A DNA stretch of 64,000 bases from Metasolibacillus fluoroglycofenilyticus (GCF_003049645.1 NZ_PYWK01000001.1:1209487-1273486); one strand, 5' to 3'; shown: positions 47,102-58,179, counted from the stretch's first letter. Numbers and translations: made by a program. The notes: generated from the sequence alone by a model not told the origin.

Positions 47102-49201
47102 ATGAGAAAACAATTAAAAAACATAATGCAAATCATTCAATTTCGTTATTTTTTAATATTAGTCCTCTTAATTACAGCAACTATTCAATTTTTGTTTATG
47201 GCAGGCAATGTAAGGGGCATTACATACGATATACAGTTGCTGCAGCTAGCACCCGAAACAATTCGTTCTGTGAAAACTGTAGAAGATTCGGTGAAAACGG
47301 AAAGGGAACGTGATAATGCGGAGAAATCTGTTGAGCCTGTCTACGTCTTCAATGAGGAAGTAGCAGACCATCGTACAGCCATTATTACATCTGTTTTTGA
47401 TATCGTGCTTGATGTACGAGAAGAGACAAAGGATGATTCAATTGAATCAAGAGTAGAGCAATTAAAAACAAGTTTAAAAGATATTACGGAATCACAAACT
47501 TCAATAAGTATTAGCAATACACAGCTTGAAGTATTGTTAACGATTGACGAGGAGCTATTGATTAATACGCGTGATAGTTTAGCACAGCTCGTAACAAATG
47601 CGTTAGACCGACCATTCCGTAAAGAGCAAATCTTAACAATTCGCAATGAAATTGATAGTAAAATACGTCAGCAATCAGCAATAGCGGAGCCGTTACTTAA
47701 TACAGTTATTACACTTGGACGAGCTGCTATTGTCGAAACAGAAGTGCTAGATGAAGAAAAGACCGAGTTGCGCGTTCGACAAGCACGCGAAATGGTTGAA
47801 GCAACACGTATTTTACAAGGTCAAATTATCGTGCAAGAAGGGGAGCTTATAGACCGTGAAGTATACCGACAATTAGAGTTGCTAGGTATGCTAGATACGA
47901 AGGAATCTTTAAAGCCGATTTTTGGGTTACTCATTTTAATTTTCTTGCAGATGGCCTTTATTTATATCGTTTTTGACCGTTCAAAAAAGCCGATAGCCAA
48001 ACGTCGAAACGAGCTGCTTGTTACAACAATAGTTTATACAATATGTCTTATTATTATGAAATTAATTAGCATTGTAGCGGATAATTTTGATGTGATGATT
48101 GCCTTTTTATTCCCAGTTGCTTTAGCGACAATGCTTGTTCGCTTGCTTGTGGATGACCGAGTGGCATCAATTGTAACGGTTATGACGGCGACATCAGCAG
48201 GTGTCATGTTCCATAGTGGCTATGCTGCTGTGTTACAAATGGATATTGCCTTGTACATAATGTTTGGCGGTTTTGCGACGCTATTTTTCATGCGCAATCT
48301 TGAAAAGCGCTCATCATTATTGCAGGCATGTGGCATTCTCTCAGTTATTAATATTTTATTTATTAGTTTTTATTTATTAATGTCTCAGTCGGGCTATGGT
48401 ATCACCGAAATAGGCTTCTATTTGACGGCGGCTATCATTTCAGCAGTGCTTTCCGGTGCGTTGACGATGGGGTTACTACCGTTCTTTGAGTCGGCATTTG
48501 GCATTTTATCAACAATGCGCTTGATTGAGCTATCGAATCCAAACCATCCGTTACTTCGCAAATTATTAACGGAAACGCCGGGTACTTACCACCATAGCAT
48601 TATGGTAGCAAATTTGGCAGAAACAGCTTGTGAAGCCATTGGTGCGGACGGGCTATTAGCGCGCGTCGGCTGTTATTACCATGATGTTGGGAAGACGAGA
48701 AGACCTTCCTTTTTCATTGAAAATCAGATGACAGGTATTAACCCGCATGATACATTACCTCCACAATCGAGTGCAGATATTATTATTGCACATACGACGG
48801 ACGGTGCAGAGCTCCTGCATAAGCATCGCATGCCACAGGAGATTATTGATATTGCGTTACAGCATCATGGCACAAGCTTATTGAAATTTTTCGTATTTAA
48901 AGCGAAGGAAGAGGGCATGAATGTTGATGAGGCAGCGTTCCGTTACCCAGGACCAAAGCCGCAAACGAAGGAAATTGCTGTTATTAGCATTGCAGATAGT
49001 GTAGAAGCTGCGGTACGATCCATGAAGGAGCCGACTGCTGACAAAATTAAAAAGCTAGTACAGTCCATTATTCAGGACCGCGTGCAGGATGACCAATTTG
49101 ATGAATGCGATATATCGTTGAAGGAATTAAAAATTATTGAAGATGTGTTATGTGAAACATTAAACGGTACATTCCATTCACGCATCGAATATCCAAAATA
49201 G
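47102..49201 (+). CDS. pgpH: c-di-AMP phosphodiesterase PgpH (YqfF), HD-domain receptor
   Basis: The 699-residue 7TMR-HD protein has one N-terminal membrane helix (about 18-37) and an extracellular 7TMR-HDED sensor (about 45-270). Seven membrane helices follow (about 275-465), then a cytoplasmic HD phosphodiesterase. The HD domain shows [15 protein letters not shown] near residue 497 and [13 protein letters not shown] with [10 protein letters not shown] further on. It hydrolyses c-di-AMP in related Firmicutes. GGAGGTG precedes the ATG. It heads the pgpH-ybeY-dgkA-cdd-era cluster. Confidence 0.95.
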   Translation: MRKQLKNIMQIIQFRYFLILVLLITATIQFLFMAGNVRGITYDIQLLQLAPETIRSVKTVEDSVKTERERDNAEKSVEPVYVFNEEVADHRTAIITSVFDIVLDVREETKDDSIESRVEQLKTSLKDITESQTSISISNTQLEVLLTIDEELLINTRDSLAQLVTNALDRPFRKEQILTIRNEIDSKIRQQSAIAEPLLNTVITLGRAAIVETEVLDEEKTELRVRQAREMVEATRILQGQIIVQEGELIDREVYRQLELLGMLDTKESLKPIFGLLILIFLQMAFIYIVFDRSKKPIAKRRNELLVTTIVYTICLIIMKLISIVADNFDVMIAFLFPVALATMLVRLLVDDRVASIVTVMTATSAGVMFHSGYAAVLQMDIALYIMFGGFATLFFMRNLEKRSSLLQACGILSVINILFISFYLLMSQSGYGITEIGFYLTAAIISAVLSGALTMGLLPFFESAFGILSTMRLIELSNPNHPLLRKLLTETPGTYHHSIMVANLAETACEAIGADGLLARVGCYYHDVGKTRRPSFFIENQMTGINPHDTLPPQSSADIIIAHTTDGAELLHKHRMPQEIIDIALQHHGTSLLKFFVFKAKEEGMNVDEAAFRYPGPKPQTKEIAVISIADSVEAAVRSMKEPTADKIKKLVQSIIQDRVQDDQFDECDISLKELKIIEDVLCETLNGTFHSRIEYPK

Positions 49202-49212
49202 GAGGTTTGCAA

Positions 49213-49689
49213 ATGGCGTTAGAAATCGATTTTTTAGATGAAACGGATTCGGTTCAAAAAGCGCATATCGATTTAGTCGAGCGCTTATTGCAGTATGCGG
49301 CAAAAGAAGAGCAGGTTGATGATGGTAGCGAACTATCGATTACATTCGTTACGAATGAAGCCATACATGAAATCAATCGAGAGTACCGCGATAAAGACCA
49401 GCCAACAGATGTTATATCCTTTGCTTTAGAGGAGCTAGGTGAAGGAGAAACAGAAATTATTGGTGAAGGTCTACCACGTGTTTTAGGAGATATTATTATT
49501 TCGGTCGAGCGTACACAGGAACAGGCGGAGGAGTATGGACATTCTTTTGAGCGAGAGCTAGGCTTTTTAGCACTCCATGGATTTTTGCATTTATTGGGAT
49601 ATGACCATATGAATGAACAAGATGAAAAAGAAATGTTTGATAAACAAAATGCAATTTTGTCGTCCTTCGGGCTAGGGCGCGAGGTATAA
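49213..49689 (+). CDS. ybeY: rRNA maturation endoribonuclease YbeY
   Basis: The 158-residue metalloprotein acts in 16S rRNA 3' maturation and ribosome quality control. The zinc-binding motif [11 protein letters not shown] lies near residue 122. The family segment [19 protein letters not shown] lies near 56. ATG 49213 follows AGGAGGTTTGC, 11 nt after pgpH. Its stop overlaps the dgkA start (TAATG). Confidence 0.96.
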   Translation: MALEIDFLDETDSVQKAHIDLVERLLQYAAKEEQVDDGSELSITFVTNEAIHEINREYRDKDQPTDVISFALEELGEGETEIIGEGLPRVLGDIIISVERTQEQAEEYGHSFERELGFLALHGFLHLLGYDHMNEQDEKEMFDKQNAILSSFGLGREV

Positions 49690-50039
49690 TGGATATCCGT
49701 AAATTTTTACGCTCCTTTGTCTATGCCTTTCAAGGAATACTGGAGGCGGTAAAAGAGCAAAATATGCGCTTTCATGTAGCAAGTGCCTGTATTGTCATCG
49801 TTGCAGGCTTATTAACAGGCTTGAGCGTGATAGAGTGGCTAATTATCGTTTTAGTCATTATTTTAGTTATTGGTGCGGAAATGATGAATTGTGCAATCGA
49901 ACGAGTTGTCGATTTAGCAACATCAGAAATCCACCCTTTAGCAAAGGCTGCAAAGGACGCAGCAGCAGGCGCGGTACTTGTATTTGCGATTGGCAGTGTT
50001 ATAATCGGAGTACTCATTTTTTTCCCGAAATGGTTTTAA
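49689..50039 (+). CDS. dgkA: Undecaprenol kinase (DgkA family)
   Basis: The 116-residue protein has three membrane helices (about 32-50, 53-72, 93-112). It carries the DgkA signature EMMNCAIERVVDLAT with the catalytic Glu near residue 59. In Bacillales this enzyme phosphorylates undecaprenol rather than diacylglycerol. It overlaps ybeY by one base. Confidence 0.95.
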   Translation: MDIRKFLRSFVYAFQGILEAVKEQNMRFHVASACIVIVAGLLTGLSVIEWLIIVLVIILVIGAEMMNCAIERVVDLATSEIHPLAKAAKDAAAGAVLVFAIGSVIIGVLIFFPKWF

Positions 50040-50049
50040 TGTGATATAG

Positions 50050-51373
<1,324 letters not shown>

Positions 51374-51374
51374 A

Positions 51375-52061
51375 ATGAAAAATTACGATATTATTTATTT
51401 CGATATCGATGATACACTTTTTGATTTTACTATATCGGAGCAAGAAGCTTTTAAAAAAGTTTTTAGCAAATATAATTTGTTAAATAACTTAAAATTGTAT
51501 GAAAAGAGTTATCGAGAAATTAACAAAGTGTTATGGGAAGATTTAGAACGAGGAAAAATAAGCTTAGTGGAGCTAGGTTCAGAAAGATTTAGGAGATTAT
51601 TTTTAGAACACGAACTTGAAATGGACGCAGTTGTATTCAATCAAGACTATTTGAAATTTCTTGGCCAACAAACCTATCTCGTTCAAGGAGCCGAAAAAGT
51701 TATTGAAGCTTTGTCGCATAAGCGATTAGCCATTATTACGAACGGTTACACAGATGTACAAACATCTAGAATTAATCATTCCTTTTTAGAAGGTACATTT
51801 GAGCATATTATTATCTCTGAATCCACAGGATTTCAAAAGCCACAAGCTGAAATTTTTGATTATGCTTTTAATAAGCTGCAAATTACAGAAAAATCAAATG
51901 TCCTAATGGTAGGTGACTCGTTGACTTCTGATATTCAAGGTGGAATTAACTACGGTATTGATACATGTTGGTTCAATCCTAAATATAAAGAAAATACTAC
52001 AAATTTAAAGCCTACTTATGAAATAAATCAGCTAGAACACCTGTTGCAAATTGTGAAATAA
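51375..52061 (+). CDS. HAD-family nucleotidase, YjjG/YfnB-like
   Basis: The 228-residue HAD phosphatase has all four motifs: DIDDTLFDF near residue 8, TNGYTD near 115, Lys in GFQKPQAEIF near 148 and GDSLTSDIQGG near 173. It is closest to the YjjG pyrimidine nucleotidase group, which removes abnormal nucleotides. It starts just after the era stop, with GAGGATGAG inside era as a plausible ribosome site. Its AT content is higher than era's. With the next gene it interrupts the usual era-recO order, so it is probably acquired. Confidence 0.85.
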   Translation: MKNYDIIYFDIDDTLFDFTISEQEAFKKVFSKYNLLNNLKLYEKSYREINKVLWEDLERGKISLVELGSERFRRLFLEHELEMDAVVFNQDYLKFLGQQTYLVQGAEKVIEALSHKRLAIITNGYTDVQTSRINHSFLEGTFEHIIISESTGFQKPQAEIFDYAFNKLQITEKSNVLMVGDSLTSDIQGGINYGIDTCWFNPKYKENTTNLKPTYEINQLEHLLQIVK

Positions 52062-52215
52062 GTGTATAGTATTTTAGGCGATAATATTGAAATTTCTGTA
52101 GCGTTATCATTTCCTAATTTTGAGTCAGCTTATGTTTCCTGTAATAAGTGTTTAATAGGGGAGCAGCGGGTGTAGGAAACGCCTGTCGCTAAATGAATTG
52201 GGAGGTAATATCGGC

Positions 52216-52617
52216 ATGAATATTGAACAAAAACTCTATCAATCAGCAATAGACTTGATAGAAAAAAGATACCCTTCTGGTTGGGGTGGGGCTTCGGCAA
52301 TGTACACTGAAGATGGTCAAATTTTAACTAGTGTAGCACCAGATATTATCAATGCTTCTACTGAATTGTGTATTGAAACGGGTGCAATTCTTGAGGCACA
52401 TAAACTTAATACAAAGGTTACTCATACTATCTGTATTGTAAGAGAAAATGAAGAATCCGAATTTACAATTTTAACCCCTTGTGGTGTATGTCAGGAAAGA
52501 CTTTTTTATTGGGGAGAGAGTGTAAAAGCAGCTATAACTAACCAAGATGGTAGACTGGAGTATAAAACATTAAAGGAAATCCAACCATATCATTGGTATA
52601 AAGCTTATGAAAAGTGA
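52216..52617 (+). CDS. Cytidine-deaminase-fold protein
   Basis: The 133-residue protein has the deaminase metal site as ELCIETGAILEA near residue 51 (C-x-E) and TPCGVCQER near 90 (PCxxC). An N-terminal helix and GWGGASAMYTEDG make up the usual fold start. It is diverged from the canonical Cdd encoded 1.7 kb upstream. Alternatives are a blasticidin-S-deaminase-like or a modified-nucleoside deaminase; substrate cannot be told. GGGAGGTAATA precedes the ATG at 52216. Its neighbour is a HAD nucleotidase, which suggests a small nucleotide-salvage or clean-up pair. Confidence 0.8.
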   Translation: MNIEQKLYQSAIDLIEKRYPSGWGGASAMYTEDGQILTSVAPDIINASTELCIETGAILEAHKLNTKVTHTICIVRENEESEFTILTPCGVCQERLFYWGESVKAAITNQDGRLEYKTLKEIQPYHWYKAYEK

Positions 52618-52727
52618 TTGCTAAACTAGCTCATAGAAGCTTGTATAGAGACATCTCTTATAAGATAAACATAACCTTTTATTAAGACATACCAAATTAT
52701 AAACAAATATTGATTAAACATATAAAG

Positions 52728-52762
52728 GGTGTTGGGAAATTTTTAGTTTTCTCGACACCTAT
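52728..52762 (+). terminator. Probable terminator after the deaminase-like gene
   Basis: GGTGTTGGGAAA pairs with TTTTCTCGACACC with mismatches around a short loop, followed by a T-rich but interrupted tail. Confidence 0.55.
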
Positions 52763-52880
52763 TCTCATTTTCTTAAGAAAAGTATTATATAAGAAATGAA
52801 TGTTTCAAAATCAATCTATTTTTACGTGAAACATAGATTAATCTAGTCATTCACCAAAATGAAGTGGAGGTGTGTTATAA

Positions 52881-53642
52881 ATGTTGCATAAATGGGAGGG
52901 AATTGTTCTCAAGGCTAGAGCATACGGAGAATCCAATAAAATCGTCACATTGCTGACACGTGAAGCAGGTAAGGTAGCCGTTATGGCACGTGGTGCGAAA
53001 AAACCGACTAGCCGATTAGCAGGTATTACTCAACCTTTTATGTACGGCCTGTATTTAGTGCAGCGAACAACGGGGATGGGCACTTTGCAGCAGGGGGAGC
53101 ATTTGAATGCGATGCGCACAATGCAAACTGATATTCATGCAACAGCCTATGCAAGCTATGTCGGTGAGCTGGTCGACCGTTTAGTAGAAGAGGGCGAGCC
53201 TCAGCCATTTGCCTTTGAAGTAGTAAGGCAAGCATTACTTGCTATAGATGAAGGCTATGACCCTGAGGCGATTGCTTTATTCGTTGATTGGAAAATGCTG
53301 CCCTATGCAGGCGTCCAGCCAATTTTACAAGCTTGTGCAAGCTGCGCATCAACAGATGGTGAATTTGCCTTCTCCTTTTCACATGGAGGTTTTTTATGCC
53401 ATCGCTGCTTCCATCATGACCAATATATTATCCGACTCTCGCCAACGCAGCTCAAGCTTATTCGGATGTTTTATATGATGCCAATTGAGCAAGTCGGCAA
53501 GCTAGATTTAAAGCCCCAAACGAAGATGTTTATTAAAAAAATTGTGACAACAATTTACGAAGAGCAGACAGGGATTCGCTTGAAGTCACGTAGCTTCATT
53601 GAGCAACTCGGTGCCTGGCACGCAAACAATTCTGAAAATTAA
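52881..53642 (+). CDS. recO: DNA repair protein RecO
   Basis: The 253-residue recombination mediator works with RecF and RecR to load RecA. An OB-fold N-terminus (HKWEGIVLKARAYGESNKIV, then LTREAGKVAVMARGAKKP) leads to a helical bundle. A zinc site is visible as CASCAS and CHRC near residues 153-174. GTGGAGGTG precedes the ATG. In B. subtilis recO follows era directly. Glycyl-tRNA synthetase genes, often downstream, are replaced by a fatty-acid-type operon. Confidence 0.96.
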   Translation: MLHKWEGIVLKARAYGESNKIVTLLTREAGKVAVMARGAKKPTSRLAGITQPFMYGLYLVQRTTGMGTLQQGEHLNAMRTMQTDIHATAYASYVGELVDRLVEEGEPQPFAFEVVRQALLAIDEGYDPEAIALFVDWKMLPYAGVQPILQACASCASTDGEFAFSFSHGGFLCHRCFHHDQYIIRLSPTQLKLIRMFYMMPIEQVGKLDLKPQTKMFIKKIVTTIYEEQTGIRLKSRSFIEQLGAWHANNSEN

Positions 53643-53722
53643 ATACAATTCGAAATTGTTAGACATCTATGTGTAGCAAGCGATAAAATAAGGGGGAAGC
53701 ATGACAAAAGGGGATGGGAGAA

Positions 53723-54868
53723 ATGAAATTACCAGTTGTGCATTTTACGCAAGAGCAGGAGCAGTTTCGGTTAGAGGTGCGTGCTTTTTTACAGCGTCAC
53801 CTCAAAGAAGGGACATTTCGAACGAAGTGTGATTCATGGTTAAGTGGAAGTGACCCTGTTTTTTCTAAATTAGTAGCAGAACAGGGCTGGATTGGGATGA
53901 CTTGGCCGCAGGAGTATGGTGGGGGCGAGCGTAGTACGATTGAACGCTATATATTGACAGAGGAGTTTTTGGCTGCGGGTGCACCAGTTGCAGCCCATTG
54001 GTTTGCAGATAGGCAGACAGGTCCTTTGCTGTTGCGCTTTGGTACGGAGGAGCAGCGTCAATTGTTTTTGCCTAAAATTATTCGAGGGGATTGTTTTTTT
54101 GCGATTGGCTTAAGTGAGCCGAATAGTGGCTCTGATTTAGCATCTGTCCGTACAAAAGCAGAGAAGGTAGAGGGTGGCTGGCTTGTGAATGGGGCGAAGA
54201 CGTGGACGAGTAACGCTCATGATGCGCATTATATGGTGACACTTGTGCGTACTGCACCCTATGACCAAGTGTCTAAGCACAGCGGCTTAAGCCAGTTAAT
54301 TATTGATTTGCATGCGCCCGGTGTGACGATTACTCCGATTCCTTATTTAACGGGAGAGCGACATTTTAACGATGTATTTTTTGAAAATGTGTTTGTGCCA
54401 GATGCAATGGTTGTTGGCACGATTGGTAATGGTTGGACACAGGGGTTAGCGGAGCTTGCCTTTGAGCGCAGCGGTCCAGAGCGTATTTTAAGCACATTTC
54501 CGTTATTGAATGAACTAATTATTGAATTAAAACAGGCATATGACACTGTTGGTTTAGCTACTGCTTCCAAGCTATTAGCAGAAATGTGGAGCTTACGCAA
54601 TTTATCAATTGGCGTAGCACAAGTATTGGAGGAAGGCGGTGAGGTGGCAATTCCAGCAGCGCTTGTAAAAAGCATTGGAACGAAGTTTGAACAGAAAATA
54701 CCCGAAATTGCACGCCTACTTGTCGCAACATACCCACGCTTGCAGGCAGAACGCGCCTTTGACCGCTATATGGCGGAATCAATTCTACATGCACCCGGCT
54801 TTACAATTAGAGGTGGCACATCAGAAGTGCTATATGGCATTGTCGCAAAGGGGGTTGTTGCACAATGA
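53723..54868 (+). CDS. Acyl-CoA dehydrogenase family protein (first of a pair)
   Basis: The 381-residue flavoenzyme has GWIGMTWPQEYGG near residue 53, FAIGLSEPNSGSDLAS near 120 (substrate/FAD loop) and a C-terminal FTIRGGTSEVLYGIVA. ELAFERSGPER near 238 is the usual FadE region. The next gene, overlapping by 4 nt, encodes a shorter, diverged partner. Paired genes of this kind form heteromeric dehydrogenases in actinobacterial sterol and side-chain catabolism; a similar complex here is an inference. ATG 53723 is spaced nine bases from AAGGGG. The substrate is unknown. Confidence 0.85.
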   Translation: MKLPVVHFTQEQEQFRLEVRAFLQRHLKEGTFRTKCDSWLSGSDPVFSKLVAEQGWIGMTWPQEYGGGERSTIERYILTEEFLAAGAPVAAHWFADRQTGPLLLRFGTEEQRQLFLPKIIRGDCFFAIGLSEPNSGSDLASVRTKAEKVEGGWLVNGAKTWTSNAHDAHYMVTLVRTAPYDQVSKHSGLSQLIIDLHAPGVTITPIPYLTGERHFNDVFFENVFVPDAMVVGTIGNGWTQGLAELAFERSGPERILSTFPLLNELIIELKQAYDTVGLATASKLLAEMWSLRNLSIGVAQVLEEGGEVAIPAALVKSIGTKFEQKIPEIARLLVATYPRLQAERAFDRYMAESILHAPGFTIRGGTSEVLYGIVAKGVVAQ

Positions 54869-55899
54869 GTGAAATGCTGGAATTTGTAACAGAGGTCGTT
54901 GAGAAAATATATAAAGACCTTATTACAAAGGAAACTGTTGACTTACTAGAGGAAGGTAAATGGGCTACTACATTATGGCAACAGCTAGTTGACAATGAAC
55001 TATTGAAAGTCGCGATAACAGAGCAGTACGGAGGAGCAAATGGGGATATAGCTGATTTACTAGCACTCTATCAACTAACTGGCTATTATGCCGTACCTGC
55101 ACCCGTACTTGAGCATACGCTCGCTAATTTTATTTTGGAATACGTAAGGCTTACACCGTTTGAATCTATTACAACGATTTCTTTTAACGACAAGCAGATG
55201 CTAACAATGACAAATGGCAAACTTGATGGCAACATTCCCAATGTGCCGTGGGCGAGAAGTGCACAGCAGCTCGTAACTTTTGCTCAAGAGGGAGAGGTGC
55301 TGAAGCTAATTGCCGTAGGTCTAGCACAAGCAAGCATTGTACAGGCAACAAATTTAGCAGCCGAGCCGCGTGATACAGTGAGCTTCCAGCAAGCTGAAAT
55401 CATTGCACAAACGGAAATCAACGAGCAGCAACTTCAAAAGCTAATCAAATATACGACAGCCGCAAAGCTAGCTGCACTGAGTGGTGCTCTCGATAAAGCC
55501 TTTCAGCTATCAGTAAGATATTCAAAGGAACGTGAACAGTTCGGTCGCCCGATTCATCGCTTTCAGCTTGTGCAGCAGCACTTGGCTAATCTTGCAGGAG
55601 AGGCAGCAATTGCGACGGCGGCGATTGAAAATATGGCAGGGGCATTAGTAAATGAGACTGAGCGCTATGAAGTAGCTTTCACAAGCATTCGTTTAGACGA
55701 GGCAAGCAAAATCGTAGCAACTTCTGCTCACCAAGTTCATGCGGCAATTGGTGTAACCTATGAGCATAGCCTACAGCATTACACGCGTCGCTTATGGGCA
55801 TGGCGTGAGGAAGGCCTTACAACGCATTACTGGCAAAAGCAACTGGCAGATGATTTGCTACAAGTAGAGAATGTTTGGTCATGGATGACAACGAAATAA
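54865..55899 (+). CDS. Acyl-CoA dehydrogenase family protein (second of a pair)
   Basis: The 344-residue subunit is shorter than normal acyl-CoA dehydrogenases and diverged in the middle domain. The C-terminal domain keeps YSKEREQFGRPIHRFQLVQQ near residue 213 (FAD and dimer contacts) and AAIGVTYEHSLQHYTRR near 294. The N-terminal domain has KVAITEQYGGANGD. It overlaps the first dehydrogenase gene by ATGA, suggesting equimolar synthesis. I expect it to pair with that protein rather than act alone. Confidence 0.8.
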   Translation: MSEMLEFVTEVVEKIYKDLITKETVDLLEEGKWATTLWQQLVDNELLKVAITEQYGGANGDIADLLALYQLTGYYAVPAPVLEHTLANFILEYVRLTPFESITTISFNDKQMLTMTNGKLDGNIPNVPWARSAQQLVTFAQEGEVLKLIAVGLAQASIVQATNLAAEPRDTVSFQQAEIIAQTEINEQQLQKLIKYTTAAKLAALSGALDKAFQLSVRYSKEREQFGRPIHRFQLVQQHLANLAGEAAIATAAIENMAGALVNETERYEVAFTSIRLDEASKIVATSAHQVHAAIGVTYEHSLQHYTRRLWAWREEGLTTHYWQKQLADDLLQVENVWSWMTTK

Positions 55900-55912
55900 G
55901 GGGGACTTGAAA

Positions 55913-56722
55913 ATGGCTGACTTATTATTCGATGTACAGGACGGAGTTGCGACAATTACGCTCAATCGCCCTGAAGCAATGAACGCTTTTAGTGAGGATA
56001 TGCTAACGAGATGGATTCGGGCACTTGAAACGGTGCGCGACGATGAGGCAATTCGTGTGCTAGTCGTTAAGGGCAATGGCAAATGCTTCTGCGCAGGTGG
56101 TGATATTAAAGCGATGGCAGCAGGCAAAGGCTTTTTTGACAGTGAGGACGACATTACATCGACAGCGCTCGCCCGCAAAAATTCTTTATGGAAGCGCGTA
56201 CAGCGTGTGCCACTGCTTTTAGAGGAAATTGATAAGCCAGTCATTGCCCAAGTGCATGGCTTTGCATTTGGTGCAGGGCTTGATATGGCTTTAATGTGTG
56301 ACATTCGTATTGTCGCACAGTCGACGAAATTTTCGGAGAGCTATGTCAATGTTGGGATTGTGCCGGGAGACGGTGGCGCGTACTTTTTACCAAAGTTAGT
56401 AGGGATTGATAAAGCATTAGATATGTTATGGACAGCACGTGTACTGTCAGCGTATGAGGCAAAGGAGGCGGGACTTGTCACATTCGTTGTGCCAGATGAA
56501 GAACTTGAACAATATACGCGAAGCTATGCAGAAAAGCTTGCGAATGGACCGACAACCGCCATTCAATTTATTAAGCGCGCAGTATACCAAAGCCAAACAA
56601 TGTCCTTACGCTCATCTCTAGACTATATTTCCTCGCAAATGGGGCTCGTTACAGAGCTTGCTGATTTTAAGGAGGGCGTGCAGGCCGTTGTGGAGAAGCG
56701 CAAGCCAAAGTTTACAGAGTGA
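55913..56722 (+). CDS. Enoyl-CoA hydratase/isomerase family protein
   Basis: The 269-residue crotonase-fold enzyme shows TLNRPEAMNAFSEDM near residue 16, FCAGGDIKAMA near 61 (oxyanion hole) and GFAFGAGLDMALMCD near 118. GDGGAYFLPKLVG near 151 carries the Asp/Glu catalytic region. It likely hydrates the product of the upstream dehydrogenase pair. No thiolase or 3-hydroxyacyl-CoA dehydrogenase follows. ATG 55913 follows GGGGGACTTG, 14 nt after the second dehydrogenase. Confidence 0.88.
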   Translation: MADLLFDVQDGVATITLNRPEAMNAFSEDMLTRWIRALETVRDDEAIRVLVVKGNGKCFCAGGDIKAMAAGKGFFDSEDDITSTALARKNSLWKRVQRVPLLLEEIDKPVIAQVHGFAFGAGLDMALMCDIRIVAQSTKFSESYVNVGIVPGDGGAYFLPKLVGIDKALDMLWTARVLSAYEAKEAGLVTFVVPDEELEQYTRSYAEKLANGPTTAIQFIKRAVYQSQTMSLRSSLDYISSQMGLVTELADFKEGVQAVVEKRKPKFTE

Positions 56723-56730
56723 GGAGGAAG

Positions 56731-56752
56731 GGCTGTAGGATTATCCTATAGC
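56731..56752 (+). terminator. Short hairpin after the hydratase gene
   Basis: GGCTGTAGGA and TCCTATAGCC form a 10-bp stem (one mismatch) with a 3-nt loop, then TTTATAT. It may be a weak terminator. It also lies between a strong Shine-Dalgarno-like GGAGGAAGG (56723-56731) and the next start codon. Confidence 0.5.
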
Positions 56753-56762
56753 CTTTATATGA

Positions 56763-57359
56763 ATGAAGTTTATAATCAATAATCAAGCAAATCGAGTCGT
56801 TGTCGTACTCCATGAAATATATGGTATTAATCGTCATATCCAATCATATGCACAGCGTTTAAGCCAGATGGGCTTTGATGTAGTATGCCCGAATATGTTG
56901 CAAGACGACAATGTTTTTCCATATGAACAGGAACAACAAGCTTACTACAATTTTATGGAGCATATAGGCATTGAGCAAGCAGCACAGCAAATTAAAATAC
57001 TATTAGAGGAACTCATGCAAAAATATGAAGCAGTATATATAATGGGTTTTAGTATCGGGGCGACAGTGGCATGGTTATGTAGCGAATTAAACGGAATTCA
57101 GCATATTATCGGTTATTATGGCTCACGTATCCGCAGTTACCTAGATATCACACCACATTGTCCAGTGACATTATTTTACGGAAATGAAGAAAAATCATTT
57201 GATGTAAAGATTTTGATTGAAGCTTTACGGAAAAAAGAAGTGCGGGTGTTTGTGTTTGAAGGAGCACATGGCTTTGCGGATAAATGTGCGGATGCTTATA
57301 ATGAAAATTCTAGTCAGCAAGCATCGCAGAAGACGGCATATATTTTAGATAAGGCCTAA
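56763..57359 (+). CDS. Alpha/beta hydrolase, dienelactone-hydrolase-like
   Basis: The 198-residue protein has VVVLHEIYGINRHI near residue 14, a nucleophile elbow GFSIGATVAW near 99 (Ser in place of the Cys of true dienelactone hydrolases) and GAHGFADK near 180 with the catalytic His. It is a small cytoplasmic esterase of unknown substrate. No ribosome site lies at the usual distance from the ATG. The only one is before the preceding hairpin, about 33 nt away. It may be co-transcribed with the acyl-CoA genes. Confidence 0.75.
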   Translation: MKFIINNQANRVVVVLHEIYGINRHIQSYAQRLSQMGFDVVCPNMLQDDNVFPYEQEQQAYYNFMEHIGIEQAAQQIKILLEELMQKYEAVYIMGFSIGATVAWLCSELNGIQHIIGYYGSRIRSYLDITPHCPVTLFYGNEEKSFDVKILIEALRKKEVRVFVFEGAHGFADKCADAYNENSSQQASQKTAYILDKA

Positions 57360-57369
57360 AGATAATAGT

Positions 57370-57409
57370 AAAAACAGCTATTGAAAATAATGTTTTCAAT
57401 AGCTGTTTT
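57370..57409. terminator. Bidirectional terminator
   Basis: AAAACAGCTATTGAAAA pairs perfectly with TTTTCAATAGCTGTTTT across a 5-nt loop. A-rich and T-rich flanks allow use from both sides. The following 240 nt up to the isochorismatase-like gene contain nothing I recognise. Confidence 0.85.
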
Positions 57410-57651
57410 GGATACATCATTCATTTTATCAAACCGTCTTCTATTATATTTTATATAATAATGTATCTGTCTGGAAGCAGCTTGATTCGAATACCGCTTT
57501 ACTTTTGTTATCTAAATTTAATAAAATCGAATGAGAGTTTTGTAATATAGTTCGAGCTTTGTAGATAAAATTCGCTATTTATTAAGCAAATTATCCTTCA
57601 CCTCTAGTCCCGAATGGAATTTCTACACAAAAGGCAGCCATCTTCTATAAT

Positions 57652-58179
57652 TTATAATTGAGTTTCCAAATATTCCTCCATATCAAGCACCTCAATAACA
57701 TTCGACCAATGCAATACAGTTCCGACGAAATCTCGGATATCTAAGCCAGTCATTTCATAGGTGTTGGCGTTGTTTACTGTATTTGTAGCATCCTCGATAA
57801 ATGTTGTGCGGAACCCGCGGTCATAAGCCGCAATCGCTGTAAATTGACAGCAAAACTCCGTATTAAAGCCTGAGATATATACATGCTCAATATTTAAACT
57901 TGCTAACAGCTCTTGCAAGTTTGTTTGATAAAAAGCACTTGGTGTTTGCTTAACAACAAGATGCTCAATATATGGCTGAAAGCGTGCAATAATATCAGCC
58001 CCTTTTCCTGCATGGTGGAGCACACTTTCTTTGGCATTATCGGTATGCTGAATGAAAATAACAGGTTTTTGCTGTTCTTGAAATGCTTGAATCAATTTTT
58101 CGATATTCGCTAATGTATCATCACAGTGTGTGAGATTAACCAATCCATTTTGTACATCAATTACTAATAAAGCTTGCAT
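57652..58179 (-). CDS. Isochorismatase-like cysteine hydrolase
   Basis: The 175-residue protein has the family triad: Asp 8 in LLVIDVQNGLV, a Lys in VVKQTPSAFYQT near residue 77, and Cys in SGFNTEFCCQFTA near 110. Members include nicotinamidases, ureidoacrylate hydrolases and others; substrate cannot be told. GAGGAGGAAAC precedes the ATG. It runs in the same direction as the thiamine operon upstream of it but is separated by 79 nt, so it may or may not share the transcript. Confidence 0.87.
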   Translation of the reverse strand: MQALLVIDVQNGLVNLTHCDDTLANIEKLIQAFQEQQKPVIFIQHTDNAKESVLHHAGKGADIIARFQPYIEHLVVKQTPSAFYQTNLQELLASLNIEHVYISGFNTEFCCQFTAIAAYDRGFRTTFIEDATNTVNNANTYEMTGLDIRDFVGTVLHWSNVIEVLDMEEYLETQL

